Shown here: one piece after another, positions 24,959 to 36,300 of the stretch
How positions within the stretch are numbered: position 1 is the stretch's first letter
How the letters are laid out: each line of letters starts with the position of its first letter
Origin: Candidatus Contendibacter odensensis
GTDB lineage: Bacteria > Pseudomonadota > Gammaproteobacteria > Competibacterales > Competibacteraceae
Reading direction: 5' to 3'
Assembly: GCA_002747185.1 (NCBI GenBank)
Contig: PDTV01000007.1
Coordinates: 84,908-148,907 of the forward strand
DNA length: 64,000 bases
The notes under the pieces: model-generated
The model's database searches: none
What the model was told of the DNA's origin: nothing
What the model saw: the letters and a program-made list of their open reading frames with translations, nothing else
Program-made: the position numbers and the translations under genes

Positions 24959-26401
24959 ATGATTGAACAATCTAAAGAACCCTCCCCTGAAGGTGCGGAT
25001 GTCGTCGCAACACATGATATATCATCCGAAAAAATCACAGCGGCCTTGAACGAGGCATTAGAATGGCACCGCAAAGGTAATCTCGGTCTGGCACAAACGG
25101 CTTATAAGCGTGTACTCGCCCTGCAACCCCGCCATCCTGAGGCGCTAAACTTTCTGGGTATCTTGTTACAACAACGCAAGCAATCTACACAAGCGGAACA
25201 GTCGATCCGTAAGGCGATACACTGCGCGCCCCACTACGCCGCTGCCTACACCAACCTCGGCAATGTGCTGCTGGTTCAGCGGCGGCACGAAGAAGCTATT
25301 GCTGCATACCAGCAAGCTATCAGACTACGCGTTGATGAAGTGGATGCCTGTGTCAACCTGGGTGCGATATTACGGGGTATGGGGCGGCAGGAAGAAGCAC
25401 TCGCCGCCTATCAACAGGCCAGCCAGCGAAAGCCTGGTGACCCCGGGATCCACTTTCGACTCGCGACATTACTGGCAGAACAAGGCCATTCTGAGCAGGC
25501 CATTGAAACGCTATGGATTACCCTGCGACACAACCCCACTCATGAAGACGCTATCAAGCTCATGGGTAATTTACTGCACGCTGCTGGGCGAAAAGAGGAA
25601 GCACGGGAACTGATCGGCAAGACTGTATTTCAACTGGGTGGCACTGAGAAAGCACTATCCCTCTTACAACACTGGCTACACTTGATGCCAGATGATCCAA
25701 TCGCTCAGCACCGCCTGTCAGCCTGGTTTGGCGGTGACACACCAGAGCGTGCATCGAATGCGTATGTCACTGACTTGTTTGATCGTTATGCCGACAGCTT
25801 CGATAGTCACTTGCAGGAACTGGGCTATCAAGCACCGACCGTACTCGCTGAATACCTTGCCGAAAATCTGGATGCACCGACCGGTGAGTGGCATGTACTA
25901 GATGCAGGTTGTGGCACCGGATTATGTCAGGCTTTTCTACGTCCCTACGCACAAAACCTGGTTGGTGTCGATTTATCGTCACGAATGCTGGATAAGGCCC
26001 GCGAACGAGGTGGCTACGACCAATTAGTGGCGGCTGAGCTGACCGCTTTCCTTAATACAAAATACGACTGCTACGACCTGATCCTATCTGCCGATACGCT
26101 AGTATACTTTGGTAATCTGACCGATGTGATAAACGCCGCAGCGCATGCATTACACGCAGGAGGCTGGCTAGCGTTCACAGCAGAAAAAGCTTCAACCGAT
26201 AGCGCGCCCAGTGACGGCTTTCATCTAGATCGCAGTGGCCGTTACAGTCACACCGCTGATTATCTGGTACAGACACTCCTGGCTGCGGGCATGACCACTC
26301 CATCAATCGTAGAGACGACGCTACGCCAGGAAGGTGACGAACCCGTGACAGGTTATGTGGCATTAGCACAAAAACCCGTTGCCGAACCACCAGCAAACTG
26401 A
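24959..26401 (+). CDS. TPR-repeat SAM methyltransferase 2
   Basis: 480 residues, same architecture as the gene at 22078: about six TPR units (roughly 25-235; AAAYTNLGNVLLVQRRHEEA), then a class I methyltransferase domain with VLDAGCGTGLCQAFLRPYAQ, GVDLSSRMLDKARERGGYDQ and DLILSADTLVYFGNL. The two proteins are clear paralogues, suggesting local duplication with the lipoprotein/hydrolase pair between them. Substrate unknown. Confidence 0.85.
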   Translation: MIEQSKEPSPEGADVVATHDISSEKITAALNEALEWHRKGNLGLAQTAYKRVLALQPRHPEALNFLGILLQQRKQSTQAEQSIRKAIHCAPHYAAAYTNLGNVLLVQRRHEEAIAAYQQAIRLRVDEVDACVNLGAILRGMGRQEEALAAYQQASQRKPGDPGIHFRLATLLAEQGHSEQAIETLWITLRHNPTHEDAIKLMGNLLHAAGRKEEARELIGKTVFQLGGTEKALSLLQHWLHLMPDDPIAQHRLSAWFGGDTPERASNAYVTDLFDRYADSFDSHLQELGYQAPTVLAEYLAENLDAPTGEWHVLDAGCGTGLCQAFLRPYAQNLVGVDLSSRMLDKARERGGYDQLVAAELTAFLNTKYDCYDLILSADTLVYFGNLTDVINAAAHALHAGGWLAFTAEKASTDSAPSDGFHLDRSGRYSHTADYLVQTLLAAGMTTPSIVETTLRQEGDEPVTGYVALAQKPVAEPPAN

Positions 26402-26449
26402 AGCATATTGCCATATCTACTTTTAATCTTACTAAATTTAACTCAACAA

Positions 26450-26960
26450 CCCTTGATTATAAATCGAGGGGTTAACAATCCGGGTCAACTTGAAATTGAC
26501 TATCGTCGTGGACTGGCTCACCTTCCTGCGCATTGATGTACTCATCAATTATCTCATCGGTGATCGTCCCCGAACTGACAGCACAGTACTCCCGCACCCA
26601 CAGAGTCCAACCCTCGGGACTGTCTGCGTAAATGCGGAAACTCCTGCAACAACGCCCAGGAACTCGCACCCTTGCGCCATTTCACTATATCGCTGACCAT
26701 CTGCATCGGGCGGTAGCTGATCAATACATGCACATGTTCCTTCGCCACTTTGCCCAAGATACTATAAAGATCATGTTCCATCGCGATCTGACGCACCCGA
26801 TCCCGAATTCACTTCGCTCGCTTGCGGTACTTGTACTTCGATACCCCAATCAGATGATCGTGCTTGCTATGGCTACCTTGTCTGTCATATCGCATACGCG
26901 ACGATTTCGTAACACTTCCCCTCACCTGAAGGCGAGGGATTTTTTTATCCTTGGGGCATT
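26450..26960 (-). pseudogene. IS200/IS605-type transposase (TnpA) remnant
   Basis: Reading leftward from 26900: MRYDRQGSHSKHDHLIGVSK, a nonsense codon, then GKVAKEHVHVLISYRPMQMV with the HuH-type H-V-H site (HVHVL), KWRKGASSWALLQEFPHLRR, and after a frameshift GWTLWVREYCAVSSGTITDE. This is an IS200-like single-strand transposase gene with at least two lesions. Small hairpins near both ends (CCCTCGCCTTCAGGTGAGGG at the right; AACCCCTCGATTTATAATC… at the left) match the subterminal hairpins of such elements. Confidence 0.75.
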
Positions 26961-27108
26961 AACATATTCCCATAAGCTGGATTCTTGACAGCTGCAATAC
27001 TATCTTGACGCCTGTTCGTGGAAATTTGCTATTGTAGAACCCTCGGTTAGCATCGTATTAACGCCTACAATTCCCACGGCTTTACACCCAATTCCAGGAG
27101 AGGCTCTG

Positions 27109-27366
27109 ATGGTCGAATTCGAAGAAATACAGCAGTTGATCAGCGAGATGTTGCAACTAGGCGACCGAGCGCAGTCGCTTGAACCTGATAGCCCGCTGCT
27201 CGGCAGTATCCCTGAATTCGATTCAATGGCGGTAACCAATCTAATCAGTATTTTGGAAGAGCAATTTGATATCGAGATTGCCGATGATGAGGTAAGCGCT
27301 GAAACCTTTGAAACTTTTGGTAAAGTTCATGAATTCGTACGTGATAAAATGACAGCCAGAGCCTGA
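27109..27366 (+). CDS. Acyl carrier protein, orphan (exosortase-type?)
   Basis: 85 residues, preceded by AGGAGAG. The 4'-phosphopantetheine site is the Ser in EFDSMAVTNLISILEEQF. LGSIPEFDSMAV and DDEVSAETFETFG resemble the small ACPs that accompany exosortase/EPS gene sets more than the fatty-acid AcpP (whose site is DSLD). No partner ligase or synthase is nearby; the gene sits between IS200 and IS5 remnants. It may be a leftover of a larger exopolysaccharide or PEP-CTERM locus, or act in trans. Confidence 0.85.
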   Translation: MVEFEEIQQLISEMLQLGDRAQSLEPDSPLLGSIPEFDSMAVTNLISILEEQFDIEIADDEVSAETFETFGKVHEFVRDKMTARA

Positions 27367-27512
27367 ATAGGCGGCGATGGCATATGACTTCCGCTTTGCC
27401 GCTATGCCACCTTGAGATTGCAGGTGCATCCTTACGCTGGCCAGGTTTGTAGCGAGACGTATCGTACTGGCGCACCTGCATGGGCTCATTAGCTTGATGG
27501 CACGACACTATC
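27366..27512 (-). pseudogene. Second decayed copy of the IS5-derived element
   Basis: On the minus strand it opens with GATAGTGTCGTG (27512-27501) and continues with sequence alignable to the 217-bp element: MRQYDTSRY at the same place as MRQYDTSHY, then HGIAAKRKSYAIAAY matching the RWRGIAT…VAVY region. It is internally shortened and frameshifted, and the far inverted repeat is missing. It begins at the stop of the ACP gene. Confidence 0.6.
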
Positions 27513-27527
27513 AAAAGTGACTGCTTC

Positions 27528-29849
27528 TTACTTCTCCTTCCTGGCAGTCGATTTTGGGGCGTTCACAGCCGTATCGGCAAGTAATATTTCTTCATCGTCT
27601 GGGAGCTCATCTTCATCATTCCCCAGCAACACAGACTCACCCATATCCTCAACCACGATGGCTTTTGGCAAAGCTTCCGGTCGGAGTATGATACCAGCCA
27701 GCGGCGGCAGTGTGATACTTAGTGAGTACGGCTGTTCCATCCAGGGACGGTCCTCGGCAATTAGCTGCACACCACCATTACCAACACCGCTACCGCCGTA
27801 GAAATGGGAGTCTGAGTTGAGAATTTCCGTGTAACGACCCTGACGCGGTACACCAATACGGTAATCACGACGTGGCACTGGCGTGAAATTGATGATTACC
27901 GCCAGGAAATCATCATCCTTCTTGCGAAGATAGCTTATAATGGATTGTTCTGCATCGTGGCAGTCTATCCAGTTAAAACCTTGTGACTCAAACTCATAGT
28001 AATATAACTCAGGACTCTCGTGATACAGGCGGTTTAGGTCTCGAACCAACAGCTGCATACCCTGATGGAAACCAAATTCAAGTAACCACCAATCCAGCGG
28101 CTGGGCACTGTTCCACTCACTACCCTGACCAAACTCAGTACCCATAAACAAGAGCTTCTTACCCGGATGGGTGTACATATAGGTGTATAGCAGCCGCAGA
28201 TTGGCAAAGCGCTGCCACTCATCGCCTGGCATCTTGTTCAGCATTGAGCCTTTGCCATGCACCACTTCATCATGAGAGAACGGCAGCATGAAATTTTCAG
28301 TGAAGCAATACAACATACTGAAAGTCAGTAAGTCATGGTGATATTTACGATGTATCGGTTCCTGTGATATGTAGCGCAAGGTGTCATTCATCCAGCCCAT
28401 ATTCCACTTGGTGCTAAAACCCAGCCCTCCCAGATAAGCCGGGCGAGTCACTTGGGGCCAGGAGGTAGATTCCTCTGCCGCGACCATCACACCTGGATGC
28501 TCACTATGCACCACAGTATTCAGTTCACGCATAAACTCAATCGCTTCCAGATTTTCACGCCCACCGTACTTGTTAGGAATCCACTCCTCGCGGGAATAAT
28601 CCAGATACAGCATTGATGCCACAGCATCGACCCGTAACCCATCAAGGTGAAATTCTTCCAGCCAGTACAGTGCACTGGATAACAGGAAGTTTTTAACCTC
28701 GTAGCGACCATAGTTAAAAATCAACGTAGACCAATCAAGGTGCTCGCCGAGTCGCGGGTCAGCATGCTCAAACAGCGGCTCACCATCGAAACGCGCCAAC
28801 CCATGGGCATCCTTGGGAAAGTGTGCAGGTACCCAGTCAAGAATCACACCCACATTATTAACATGACAATAATCAATAAAATAGCGGAAATCTTCCGGTG
28901 TTCCAAAGCGGCTCGTCGGAGCGTAATAACCGGTAGTCTGATACCCCCAGGACGCATCATAAGGATGTTCGGTAATGGGCAATAATTCAATATGGCTAAA
29001 ACCCATTTCCTTAACGTATTCAATCAGCTGAACCACTAGTTGCCGATAATTTAAAAACTCGCCCTCCGGTCCGCGACGCCATGAACCAAGATGCACCTCA
29101 TAGACAGACATCGGTTGGTGCAACCAATCCAGATCTTTCCGTTTCTCCATCCATTCCCTGTCGTTCCAAACAAATTGATTTATTTGAGGGACAAGGTTAG
29201 CCGTGCTGGGACGCAACTCAAAATGCTGACCATAAGGGTCGGATTTCAGGAAAGTTTCACCACTATGACGATTACGAATCTCAAACTTGTACAAATCACC
29301 GGGATACAGGTTGGGAATAAAGAGCTCCCAGATACCACTGCCACCACGTACCCGCATTTGATGGACACGTCCGTCCCAGTTATTAAAACTACCAACTACA
29401 CTAACCCGCTCAGCGTTCGGTGCCCACACAGCAAACAGCACCCCTGTGACACCATCCGTTTCATAAACACGTGAACCCAAAAACCGGTAAGCATGCCAAT
29501 GCTTACCTTCACCAAAAAGGTAAAGATCCAAATCGCCCAGTTGTGGCGGAAAGCAATAAGGATCGTGAGTGATATGCTCACGGCGGTCAGAATCACGCCA
29601 AATGAGACGGTAACGCTCAGGAATTTCTCGAGGTTTACCACGCCACTCAAACAAATCCGTGTCAAGAATGCGTGTCATGGGTAAATTGCCCTCGGCAATA
29701 TGTACTTCCTCGGCATAAGGCAGGTAGACACGTACCACAACCTCCTTATCTCCAGGGTGGCGTCCCAATACTGAAAAAGGATCGTGATGTCGCGCTTCAA
29801 TAATACGTTGAAGCTCGGAATTGAGTTTCGGACTCGTCACTTTTTTCAT
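27528..29849 (-). CDS. glgB: 1,4-alpha-glucan branching enzyme GlgB
   Basis: 773 residues. N1 and CBM48-type N2 domains (about 10-220; [24 protein letters not shown]), then the GH13 catalytic barrel with [17 protein letters not shown] (nucleophile Asp), [15 protein letters not shown] (acid/base Glu) and [15 protein letters not shown] (transition-state Asp). It makes alpha-1,6 branches in glycogen. About 45 residues longer than typical because of an acidic tail ([16 protein letters not shown]). No glgA, glgC or glgP is adjacent, so it is transcribed alone. Confidence 0.97.
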   Translation of the reverse strand: MKKVTSPKLNSELQRIIEARHHDPFSVLGRHPGDKEVVVRVYLPYAEEVHIAEGNLPMTRILDTDLFEWRGKPREIPERYRLIWRDSDRREHITHDPYCFPPQLGDLDLYLFGEGKHWHAYRFLGSRVYETDGVTGVLFAVWAPNAERVSVVGSFNNWDGRVHQMRVRGGSGIWELFIPNLYPGDLYKFEIRNRHSGETFLKSDPYGQHFELRPSTANLVPQINQFVWNDREWMEKRKDLDWLHQPMSVYEVHLGSWRRGPEGEFLNYRQLVVQLIEYVKEMGFSHIELLPITEHPYDASWGYQTTGYYAPTSRFGTPEDFRYFIDYCHVNNVGVILDWVPAHFPKDAHGLARFDGEPLFEHADPRLGEHLDWSTLIFNYGRYEVKNFLLSSALYWLEEFHLDGLRVDAVASMLYLDYSREEWIPNKYGGRENLEAIEFMRELNTVVHSEHPGVMVAAEESTSWPQVTRPAYLGGLGFSTKWNMGWMNDTLRYISQEPIHRKYHHDLLTFSMLYCFTENFMLPFSHDEVVHGKGSMLNKMPGDEWQRFANLRLLYTYMYTHPGKKLLFMGTEFGQGSEWNSAQPLDWWLLEFGFHQGMQLLVRDLNRLYHESPELYYYEFESQGFNWIDCHDAEQSIISYLRKKDDDFLAVIINFTPVPRRDYRIGVPRQGRYTEILNSDSHFYGGSGVGNGGVQLIAEDRPWMEQPYSLSITLPPLAGIILRPEALPKAIVVEDMGESVLLGNDEDELPDDEEILLADTAVNAPKSTARKEK

Positions 29850-29868
29850 CCTGTTATGTTGACGGCTA

Positions 29869-29882
29869 GACTCTGCAGAGTC
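29869..29882. promoter_or_regulatory. 14-bp perfect palindrome upstream of glgB
   Basis: GACTCTGCAGAGTC is a perfect dyad 19 bp before the glgB start codon, in the likely 5' leader. It may be an operator or RNA hairpin; no named regulator fits clearly. Confidence 0.3.
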
Positions 29883-30224
29883 GTGTGCTTATCGCCTGTT
29901 GTTAGTACCCGAAAGCAAATTCATAAGTATCATCGCTCAGTTGGCTTGGCATATGCACTTTAAATATACGATCCAAAAACCAGGAGGCGAATACCATAAG
30001 AAAATTGATTATTGAGTATAACGCCGAATCGCTTATATTGAGGTGCTGTGCATCAGGACTCCATTAGGACTCCATTATAGTTAATCGTGCCTGCTACACC
30101 CACTTGTCGCTTAAACCCAAACCAGGGTGGTTAGTGATTCCCTGCGGCAAACAGAGCGCCCTAGCACCCCTATGTAGGCACTTAAGCGTGCTGAACAGGC
30201 AACCTGACTGGGACCTCCTGACAT

Positions 30225-30925
30225 TTAACTTCCGTTTGCAATAGTGTAAGGCTGAACGGGTAGCAACTCAAAAAAATTATCTATTGCAGAAAATCCGTTT
30301 GGCGACCTCGGCGGCTCCGTAGAATCGGGCGTTGATATTGCGAGTAAACAGGCAATACCATACTGCTGTGCTGAACGCAAAATAGAAACCGTATCATCAA
30401 CCAGCAGGGCTGTCTTTGGACTGAAGGGTTCAATCTTGCGCAAGTGCCACCAAAAGTCCTGTTGCTCTTTAACCCGGCCAAAATCATGGGCGCAAATAAT
30501 ATATAGTGCCAAAATACCGAGCTAAATGTGTTCTCTCCATATTTCAACACCAGGTTTTTCAGATATGCATTAATCACCAGCACAGTCGCTTATCCGCTAC
30601 ACGCACCGCCTCCAGCAGATCAGGACCATGGGGATGCGGCTTAATCAGATGGGCGATCTCCTGTTTAGGCAGGACGATATCGGGATCCAGCTCCTGACTC
30701 TATGCAGTCCAGTCGATATCATTGCCGCGTTCCCTTCACTGCTTGAGTTCGCGCCACCACTTCGGCAGACGCTTGCATCAGGGACACCCTGTATTGCTCA
30801 GCATCGCCTATTAGGCACCAGGTAGCACCAGAAGTGATTATCGAGCCGTAAATCGAACATAGTACAGTACCGCCCATATCAAGCAGGACAGCTTCAATAG
30901 GCGACCAGGGCAAAAAGTCCACCAT
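30225..30925 (-). pseudogene. yrfG-type HAD nucleotidase, decayed
   Basis: The 5' part reads MVDFLPWSPIEAVLLDMGGT (the usual LPWxxIxxVLLDMDGT, with the second Asp of the DxD motif changed to Gly) and breaks up after that. The 3' part reads AHDFGRVKEQQDFWWHL, IEPFSPKTALLVDDTVSILR, ACLLAISTPDS and AIDNFFELLPV, matching the end of YrfG GMP/IMP nucleotidases. The middle (VINAYLKNLVLKYGEN) survives in another frame. Loss of the catalytic Asp, frameshifts and missing cap-domain sequence mark it as dead. Confidence 0.75.
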
Positions 30926-31130
30926 ATGCCACTCCATTAGCAAACCGCCTAGATTAGGATTAAATTGTGTAAAATTAGAATAAATAGGCGTTAAGAATAA
31001 AAGGTTCAACCTTACCGACGAGGTTGGAGCGGAGTAAACAGGACACGATTTTGCCCACTACTGCCGTATAGCCCCGAAATTAAAAATACAGGTATTAATT
31101 ACTATTTAAAATTGTGAGGTTTTCTGCGTC

Positions 31131-31997
31131 ATGACCAAGGCTCCTGATATTGATCTGACCGCTCTGGTAGAGCCGGTTCAGGCAATTGCCCGAGCTGCTG
31201 GCCGCTGCATCATGGATGTATACGCAAGCTCTTTTAGCGTCACCGAAAAAGCTGACCAAAGCCCAGTAACGGAAGCTGACCTCGCCGCACACCAATGCCT
31301 TCTTAAGGGCCTGGCTGATCTGACACCTGATATCCCGATTCTGTCCGAAGAAGCACCAGATATCTGTTTTGCCGAGCGCAGTCGCTGGGAGCGGCTGTGG
31401 TTGATCGACCCACTGGACGGCACTCGTGAATTTATCCGCCGTAGCGATCAATTCTCGATCAACATTGCACTGATACATAGGCATGAGGCTATATTTGGAC
31501 TTATTTTGTCACCAGTTGATGGTGTCTGTTATCACGCCTGGCGTGGCGGCGGTGCCTACAAACGGATCAGAAATCAAACGATCCAGCCGATTCAAGCCTC
31601 GCACACTTGCCACCAACCTGTTCGTATCACCAGCAGCCTCGCATCCTATCGAAGTCGTCGTCTTCAAGACTATTTGAATGATCTTGGCGATTACCAGCAC
31701 CTGTTTCTAGGCAGTGCCTTAAAATCCTGTTGGGTTGCTGAAGGCAAAGCCGACCTTTACCCTCGCTTTGGTCCAACAGGTGAATGGGATACTGCGGCCG
31801 CACAGATTATTGTGGAGGAAGCAGGTGGCCAAATGACTGATATGTGTCTGCGACCCTTGCGCTATAACACCCGACCTATTTTGATTAACCCTGATTTTTT
31901 TGCCTTTGGCGATATCAATCGCAACTGGTCACGGTATTTACCTCATTATCACCCGCGCAGGCGGATGGCCTCACTTGTACAATCGACTAAACAATAA
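31131..31997 (+). CDS. cysQ: 3'(2'),5'-bisphosphate nucleotidase CysQ
   Basis: 288 residues of the inositol-monophosphatase superfamily. Metal-binding motifs are PILSEEAPD, WLIDPLDGTREFI and GEWDTAAAQIIVEEAGG. CysQ removes phosphate from 3'-phosphoadenosine 5'-phosphate, a by-product of sulfate assimilation and phosphopantetheine transfer. It is followed 17 bp later by zapE in the same direction. The preceding gene (a yrfG remnant on the other strand) is the usual neighbour of cysQ in related bacteria, supporting the identification. Confidence 0.93.
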   Translation: MTKAPDIDLTALVEPVQAIARAAGRCIMDVYASSFSVTEKADQSPVTEADLAAHQCLLKGLADLTPDIPILSEEAPDICFAERSRWERLWLIDPLDGTREFIRRSDQFSINIALIHRHEAIFGLILSPVDGVCYHAWRGGGAYKRIRNQTIQPIQASHTCHQPVRITSSLASYRSRRLQDYLNDLGDYQHLFLGSALKSCWVAEGKADLYPRFGPTGEWDTAAAQIIVEEAGGQMTDMCLRPLRYNTRPILINPDFFAFGDINRNWSRYLPHYHPRRRMASLVQSTKQ

Positions 31998-32014
31998 AGG
32001 TTTTAAATCCTGCT

Positions 32015-33133
32015 ATGCCCTATGAACGTTACCGCCGCGACTTACAACGGGAAGGCTTTCAGCATGACCCTGCTCAAGAGCAAGCCGTGCGCCATCTACA
32101 AAAGATTTATGATCAATTAACGGCTCAGCCCAAACAAGCGGTCCCCACTAAAAAACCGGGACTGTTTGCCCGATTTGCAGGTCGGGACAAATCGGCTGTC
32201 AGTGATAAACAACCTGCTGTACGGGGGCTGTATATGTGGGGCGGTGTCGGACGTGGGAAAACCTATCTAGTCGATACCTTCATCGATGCCCTACCTATAG
32301 AACGCAAGCAACGCATTCACTTCCACAGTTTTATGCGAGCGGTTCATGCCGAACTGAAGGAACTCAAAAATCAGGAGGATCCATTACAAATTGTCGGCCA
32401 ACGGTTTGCTGAAAAGGCACAGGTGATCTGCCTGGATGAATTCTTTGTCTCTGATATCACCGATGCCATGTTGCTATATGGCTTGTTAAAAGAGTTATTC
32501 GCAAATGATGTTGTCCTGATCACCACCTCTAACATTCCACCTGATGAGCTATACAAAAATGGCTTACAGCGTGCTCGTTTCCTGCCAGCAATTGATTTGC
32601 TCAAACAGCATGTTGATATATTAAATGTCGATGGTGGCATAGATTACCGATTGAGATACCTGGAAAAAGCAGAGACTTATCACTATCCCTTAGATGACAA
32701 AGCTGAGCAGATTCTTGAAGATGCTTTTAATCATATTGCACCAGAACCTGGCCATCGGGGTGGCTCTCTGGAGGTTGAAGGTCGTTTTATCCCCACCCGA
32801 AGAGAGGCAGATGGTATTGTCTGGTTCAACTATCGTGCTATTTGTGATGGGCCACGTGGCACAGCCGACTATATTGAGATTGCCCGCTGCTTCCACACAG
32901 TATTGATTTCCAATATTCCTGTTATGGATTGGCAAATGGACAACCAGGCGCGGCGTTTTATTAATTTGGTGGATGAGTTTTATGATCGTGGTGTAAACAT
33001 AATGATTTCTGCTGCGACAGTACCTGCTGAACTTTACACCGGCGAAAAGCTTAAATTTGAATTCCAACGTACTATTAGTCGATTACAAGAGATGCAATCG
33101 CATGAATACCTGAAACGACCACATCTACCGTAG
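32015..33133 (+). CDS. zapE: Cell-division ATPase ZapE (AFG1-like)
   Basis: 372 residues. Walker A is GLYMWGGVGRGKTYLVDTF and Walker B VICLDEFFVSDITDAM; sensor residues follow in LITTSNIPPDELYKNGLQR, all standard AFG1/ZapE. ZapE interacts with the FtsZ ring and is needed under stress. A short insertion (about residues 40-60, rich in Lys/Gly) precedes the P-loop. Likely co-transcribed with cysQ. Confidence 0.94.
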   Translation: MPYERYRRDLQREGFQHDPAQEQAVRHLQKIYDQLTAQPKQAVPTKKPGLFARFAGRDKSAVSDKQPAVRGLYMWGGVGRGKTYLVDTFIDALPIERKQRIHFHSFMRAVHAELKELKNQEDPLQIVGQRFAEKAQVICLDEFFVSDITDAMLLYGLLKELFANDVVLITTSNIPPDELYKNGLQRARFLPAIDLLKQHVDILNVDGGIDYRLRYLEKAETYHYPLDDKAEQILEDAFNHIAPEPGHRGGSLEVEGRFIPTRREADGIVWFNYRAICDGPRGTADYIEIARCFHTVLISNIPVMDWQMDNQARRFINLVDEFYDRGVNIMISAATVPAELYTGEKLKFEFQRTISRLQEMQSHEYLKRPHLP

Positions 33134-33301
33134 CATATAGCTAAAAAACATTATTAATGTCATTGACTATCTTGCCTACAACTTACCACAGTGAATCAGG
33201 TATAACCCAAGGCTATCAAAGAGAGTTTTATAAACCCTGATCACTTTAAGTTGGGGGCAATATTAAAGTGTAAAAAAACTCCAATCCCACTAAAATTCCC
33301 A

Positions 33302-36300
33302 ATGAATTTATCACCAAATACCATGAATGAAACTTTCAAGCCACCTTCTTCAGTTGTAGATATTATTATTCCTGTTTATCGTGGCTTTAAAGAGACAAGG
33401 GATTGTTTAAACAGTGTTCTCAATCACCCTCAGAACACCGATACCGAGATTATTGTTATCAACGATTTTAGCCCCGAAGAAATAATCCATAACTATTTAA
33501 AAGATCTTGCGAAAGAAGGCAAAATCACTTTAATAGAGAATCCTTCCAATCAGGGGTTTGCGAATACCGTAAATCGAGGTATGGTACTGCATCTGGAGCG
33601 AGATGTTGTCCTGCTAAACAGCGATACTGAAGTACACGGTAACTGGCTGGATCGTTTGCGACAGTGTGCTTATCATGATCCAAAAACCGGTACTGTTACC
33701 CCTTTTTCAAATAACGCAACAATATGTAGCTATCCAAGGTTTATTAAGGCCAACGAATTACCGCTTGATTGGTCTATTGAAACGCTTGACCCACTATTCT
33801 GCAAGCTAAATAGTGGCCACTATATAGAAATACCAACTGCTGTTGGTTTTTGTATGTATATTACCCGAAGCTGCTTAAACCAGATTGGCTATTTTGATGC
33901 ATTTTCTTTTAAGGATGGGTATGGGGAAGAAAATGATTTTTGTATGCGTGCCATCAATATTGGGCTAAAAAATTTCCTCTGTTCAGATACCTTTATTTAT
34001 CACAAAGGAGCGGTTTCTTTTAGTGTAGATTCTGAAAAACTATGTACCAAGGCACAAGAAAAAATAAAAGAATTACACCCACATTATTTTTCACTAATTG
34101 ATGACTTTTGTACAAGAGATCCTGCACGGATCATGCGTAGGAAAATTGATCTTGAGCGTTTAAGAAATTCGCCACGCAAAAAATTATTGTTTATTACTCA
34201 TGCTTGGGGTGGGGGCACAGAAAAGCACGTACAAGATCTGACAAAAATACTATCTTCTCACTATGAAATTCTCATTTTACGTCCAGAAAATCCAGCAGAA
34301 GTCAGTATAGAGTGGGCAAAATCAGAAGAAGAACTTACTTTTTATTTTTCGATACCTTATGCATATTCCGATATGTTATTTTTTTTAAAAAAAATAAATA
34401 CTTTTTTTATTCATTTCCATCATATTATAGGGATTAACCAACAGATTTTACAGATTCCAAAAGACCTTGGATTATCCTACGACTTCACCTTACATGACTA
34501 TTATCCTATCTGCCCACAATTCACATTAACACATAAAGATGGCCACTATTGTGGTGAGCCTGACACCCTAGAATGTGCTATGTGCCTAAAGCAGCGCCCA
34601 GCGCCTTGGGGGATGGATATCATTTCATGGCGGACACTTTTTAGAAATTTACTTACCAAAGCTAACAGAATTATAGCCCCTTCTCTGGATGTTATGGAAC
34701 GTACTCGAAAGTACATCCCTGATGCTAATTATGAGTACTTACCACACCCTGAGCCTTTTCACATTCATTTTTCGAATACAAACAGTTATTTTTTTGGAAA
34801 TGAGTTAAAGATTCTGGTGCTAGGGCGATTATCCTTAATGAAAGGGCTGGCTTTACTAGAGTCTTGCGCGATCGATGCCAAGGAAAGACAATTACCCTTA
34901 TACTTTAAAGTTATTGGATTCCCAGTTGAAGATGTAAAGCAAGAGCCAGAAATCCCTCTGGCCTTCCATGGCTCATATGATGACTCACAGCTTCCTATGC
35001 TGATAGAGCGTGAAAGAGCCGATATTATCTTTTTTCCTGCTTTATGGCCAGAAACATACTCTTACACACTTAGTGCAGCCATGCACTCTAGCTTACCCAT
35101 TGTAGCTCCTTGCCTAGGGGCTTTTATTGAACGTCTAGCTGAATATCCAGTTGCTTATTTACTAGATAAAAATAATTTTGCTGAACAGTATAATGATTTC
35201 TTTATTAAGCTAAAAAATATAGCTTTAAAAAAACAAAGAGATCAAAAGAAAATATTTTTAATGGATCAACAATATTTTTTTGAGAAGTATACACAGCCTT
35301 TTATGGCAATAGAACAAAAACCATTGGACATATCAGTAAACAACCAGGCAATTATTATTTCTAATAAAGATATATACTCATCAGATCATTTAAACGAACA
35401 AAACATTAGCACACTAAATAGAAGTGATTTAATAAAACTTATCCAAGAATTGCCGATTTTGAATAAATCACCTTCAATCACAAAAAAAGAATTTACTGCA
35501 CATATAAATGCACTGGTATCTACTAATGAAGATTTGACATTATCAAGCAAAAAACAGGCATCTTTTATTAATGATCTAAAAAAGGAAATAGCCATAAGGG
35601 AAGAAAAAATAACTCAATTAAATGCTGAGAAAAACTTGAAACAAAAACAACTGGATGAACGCTTACTCAGCATTGATGAGATTAATAAATCTATAAGAGC
35701 CGCTATAGAATATAAAGAAAAACACACATATGAGCTAGAAAATAAAGTACTGGAACTCAAAAATAATTTAACAGAAATCTACGGCTCAACATCATGGAAA
35801 ATAACTGCCCCCATTCGGTGGATAAAAAATTTTTTACTAAATTCAAACCATATTTTCTTATTGATCTTCAATTTAAATCGAACTTTATTTAGTAAGAAAA
35901 GACTGTTTAACACAATATTACTATACCGAAAGAAAATAAATATTTTTAAATTTAAATTTCAGAGTAATCACCCTAATATATCACACTTGACCATAGAGCC
36001 ATTTTTTTATCTTATGCGCAAGTATATTAGACCTATCTTAAAAAGATTGGCTTTGATCTTTTTTACCGATATAGCCTATGAAGAAGCAACGAGATCAACA
36101 CATAACAATAAAACTAACACTTCTGATAAAGGTATACCAAATTTTGTGCCTAGTGAACGGTTTGAATCCTCGAATCAACCATTTCAACCATTCGTAACAG
36201 TTATTGTCCCTAACTATAATCACAACAATTTTTTGGTAAAACGTCTTGATAGTATATACCAACAAACTTATAAAAATATCAATGTTATTTTACTTGATGA

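Noticed and set aside
30060..30220. Possible tRNA in the GC-rich stretch before the yrfG remnant
   Set aside because: No cloverleaf with proper acceptor and T-arm (GTTCRANNC) could be found by eye on either strand.
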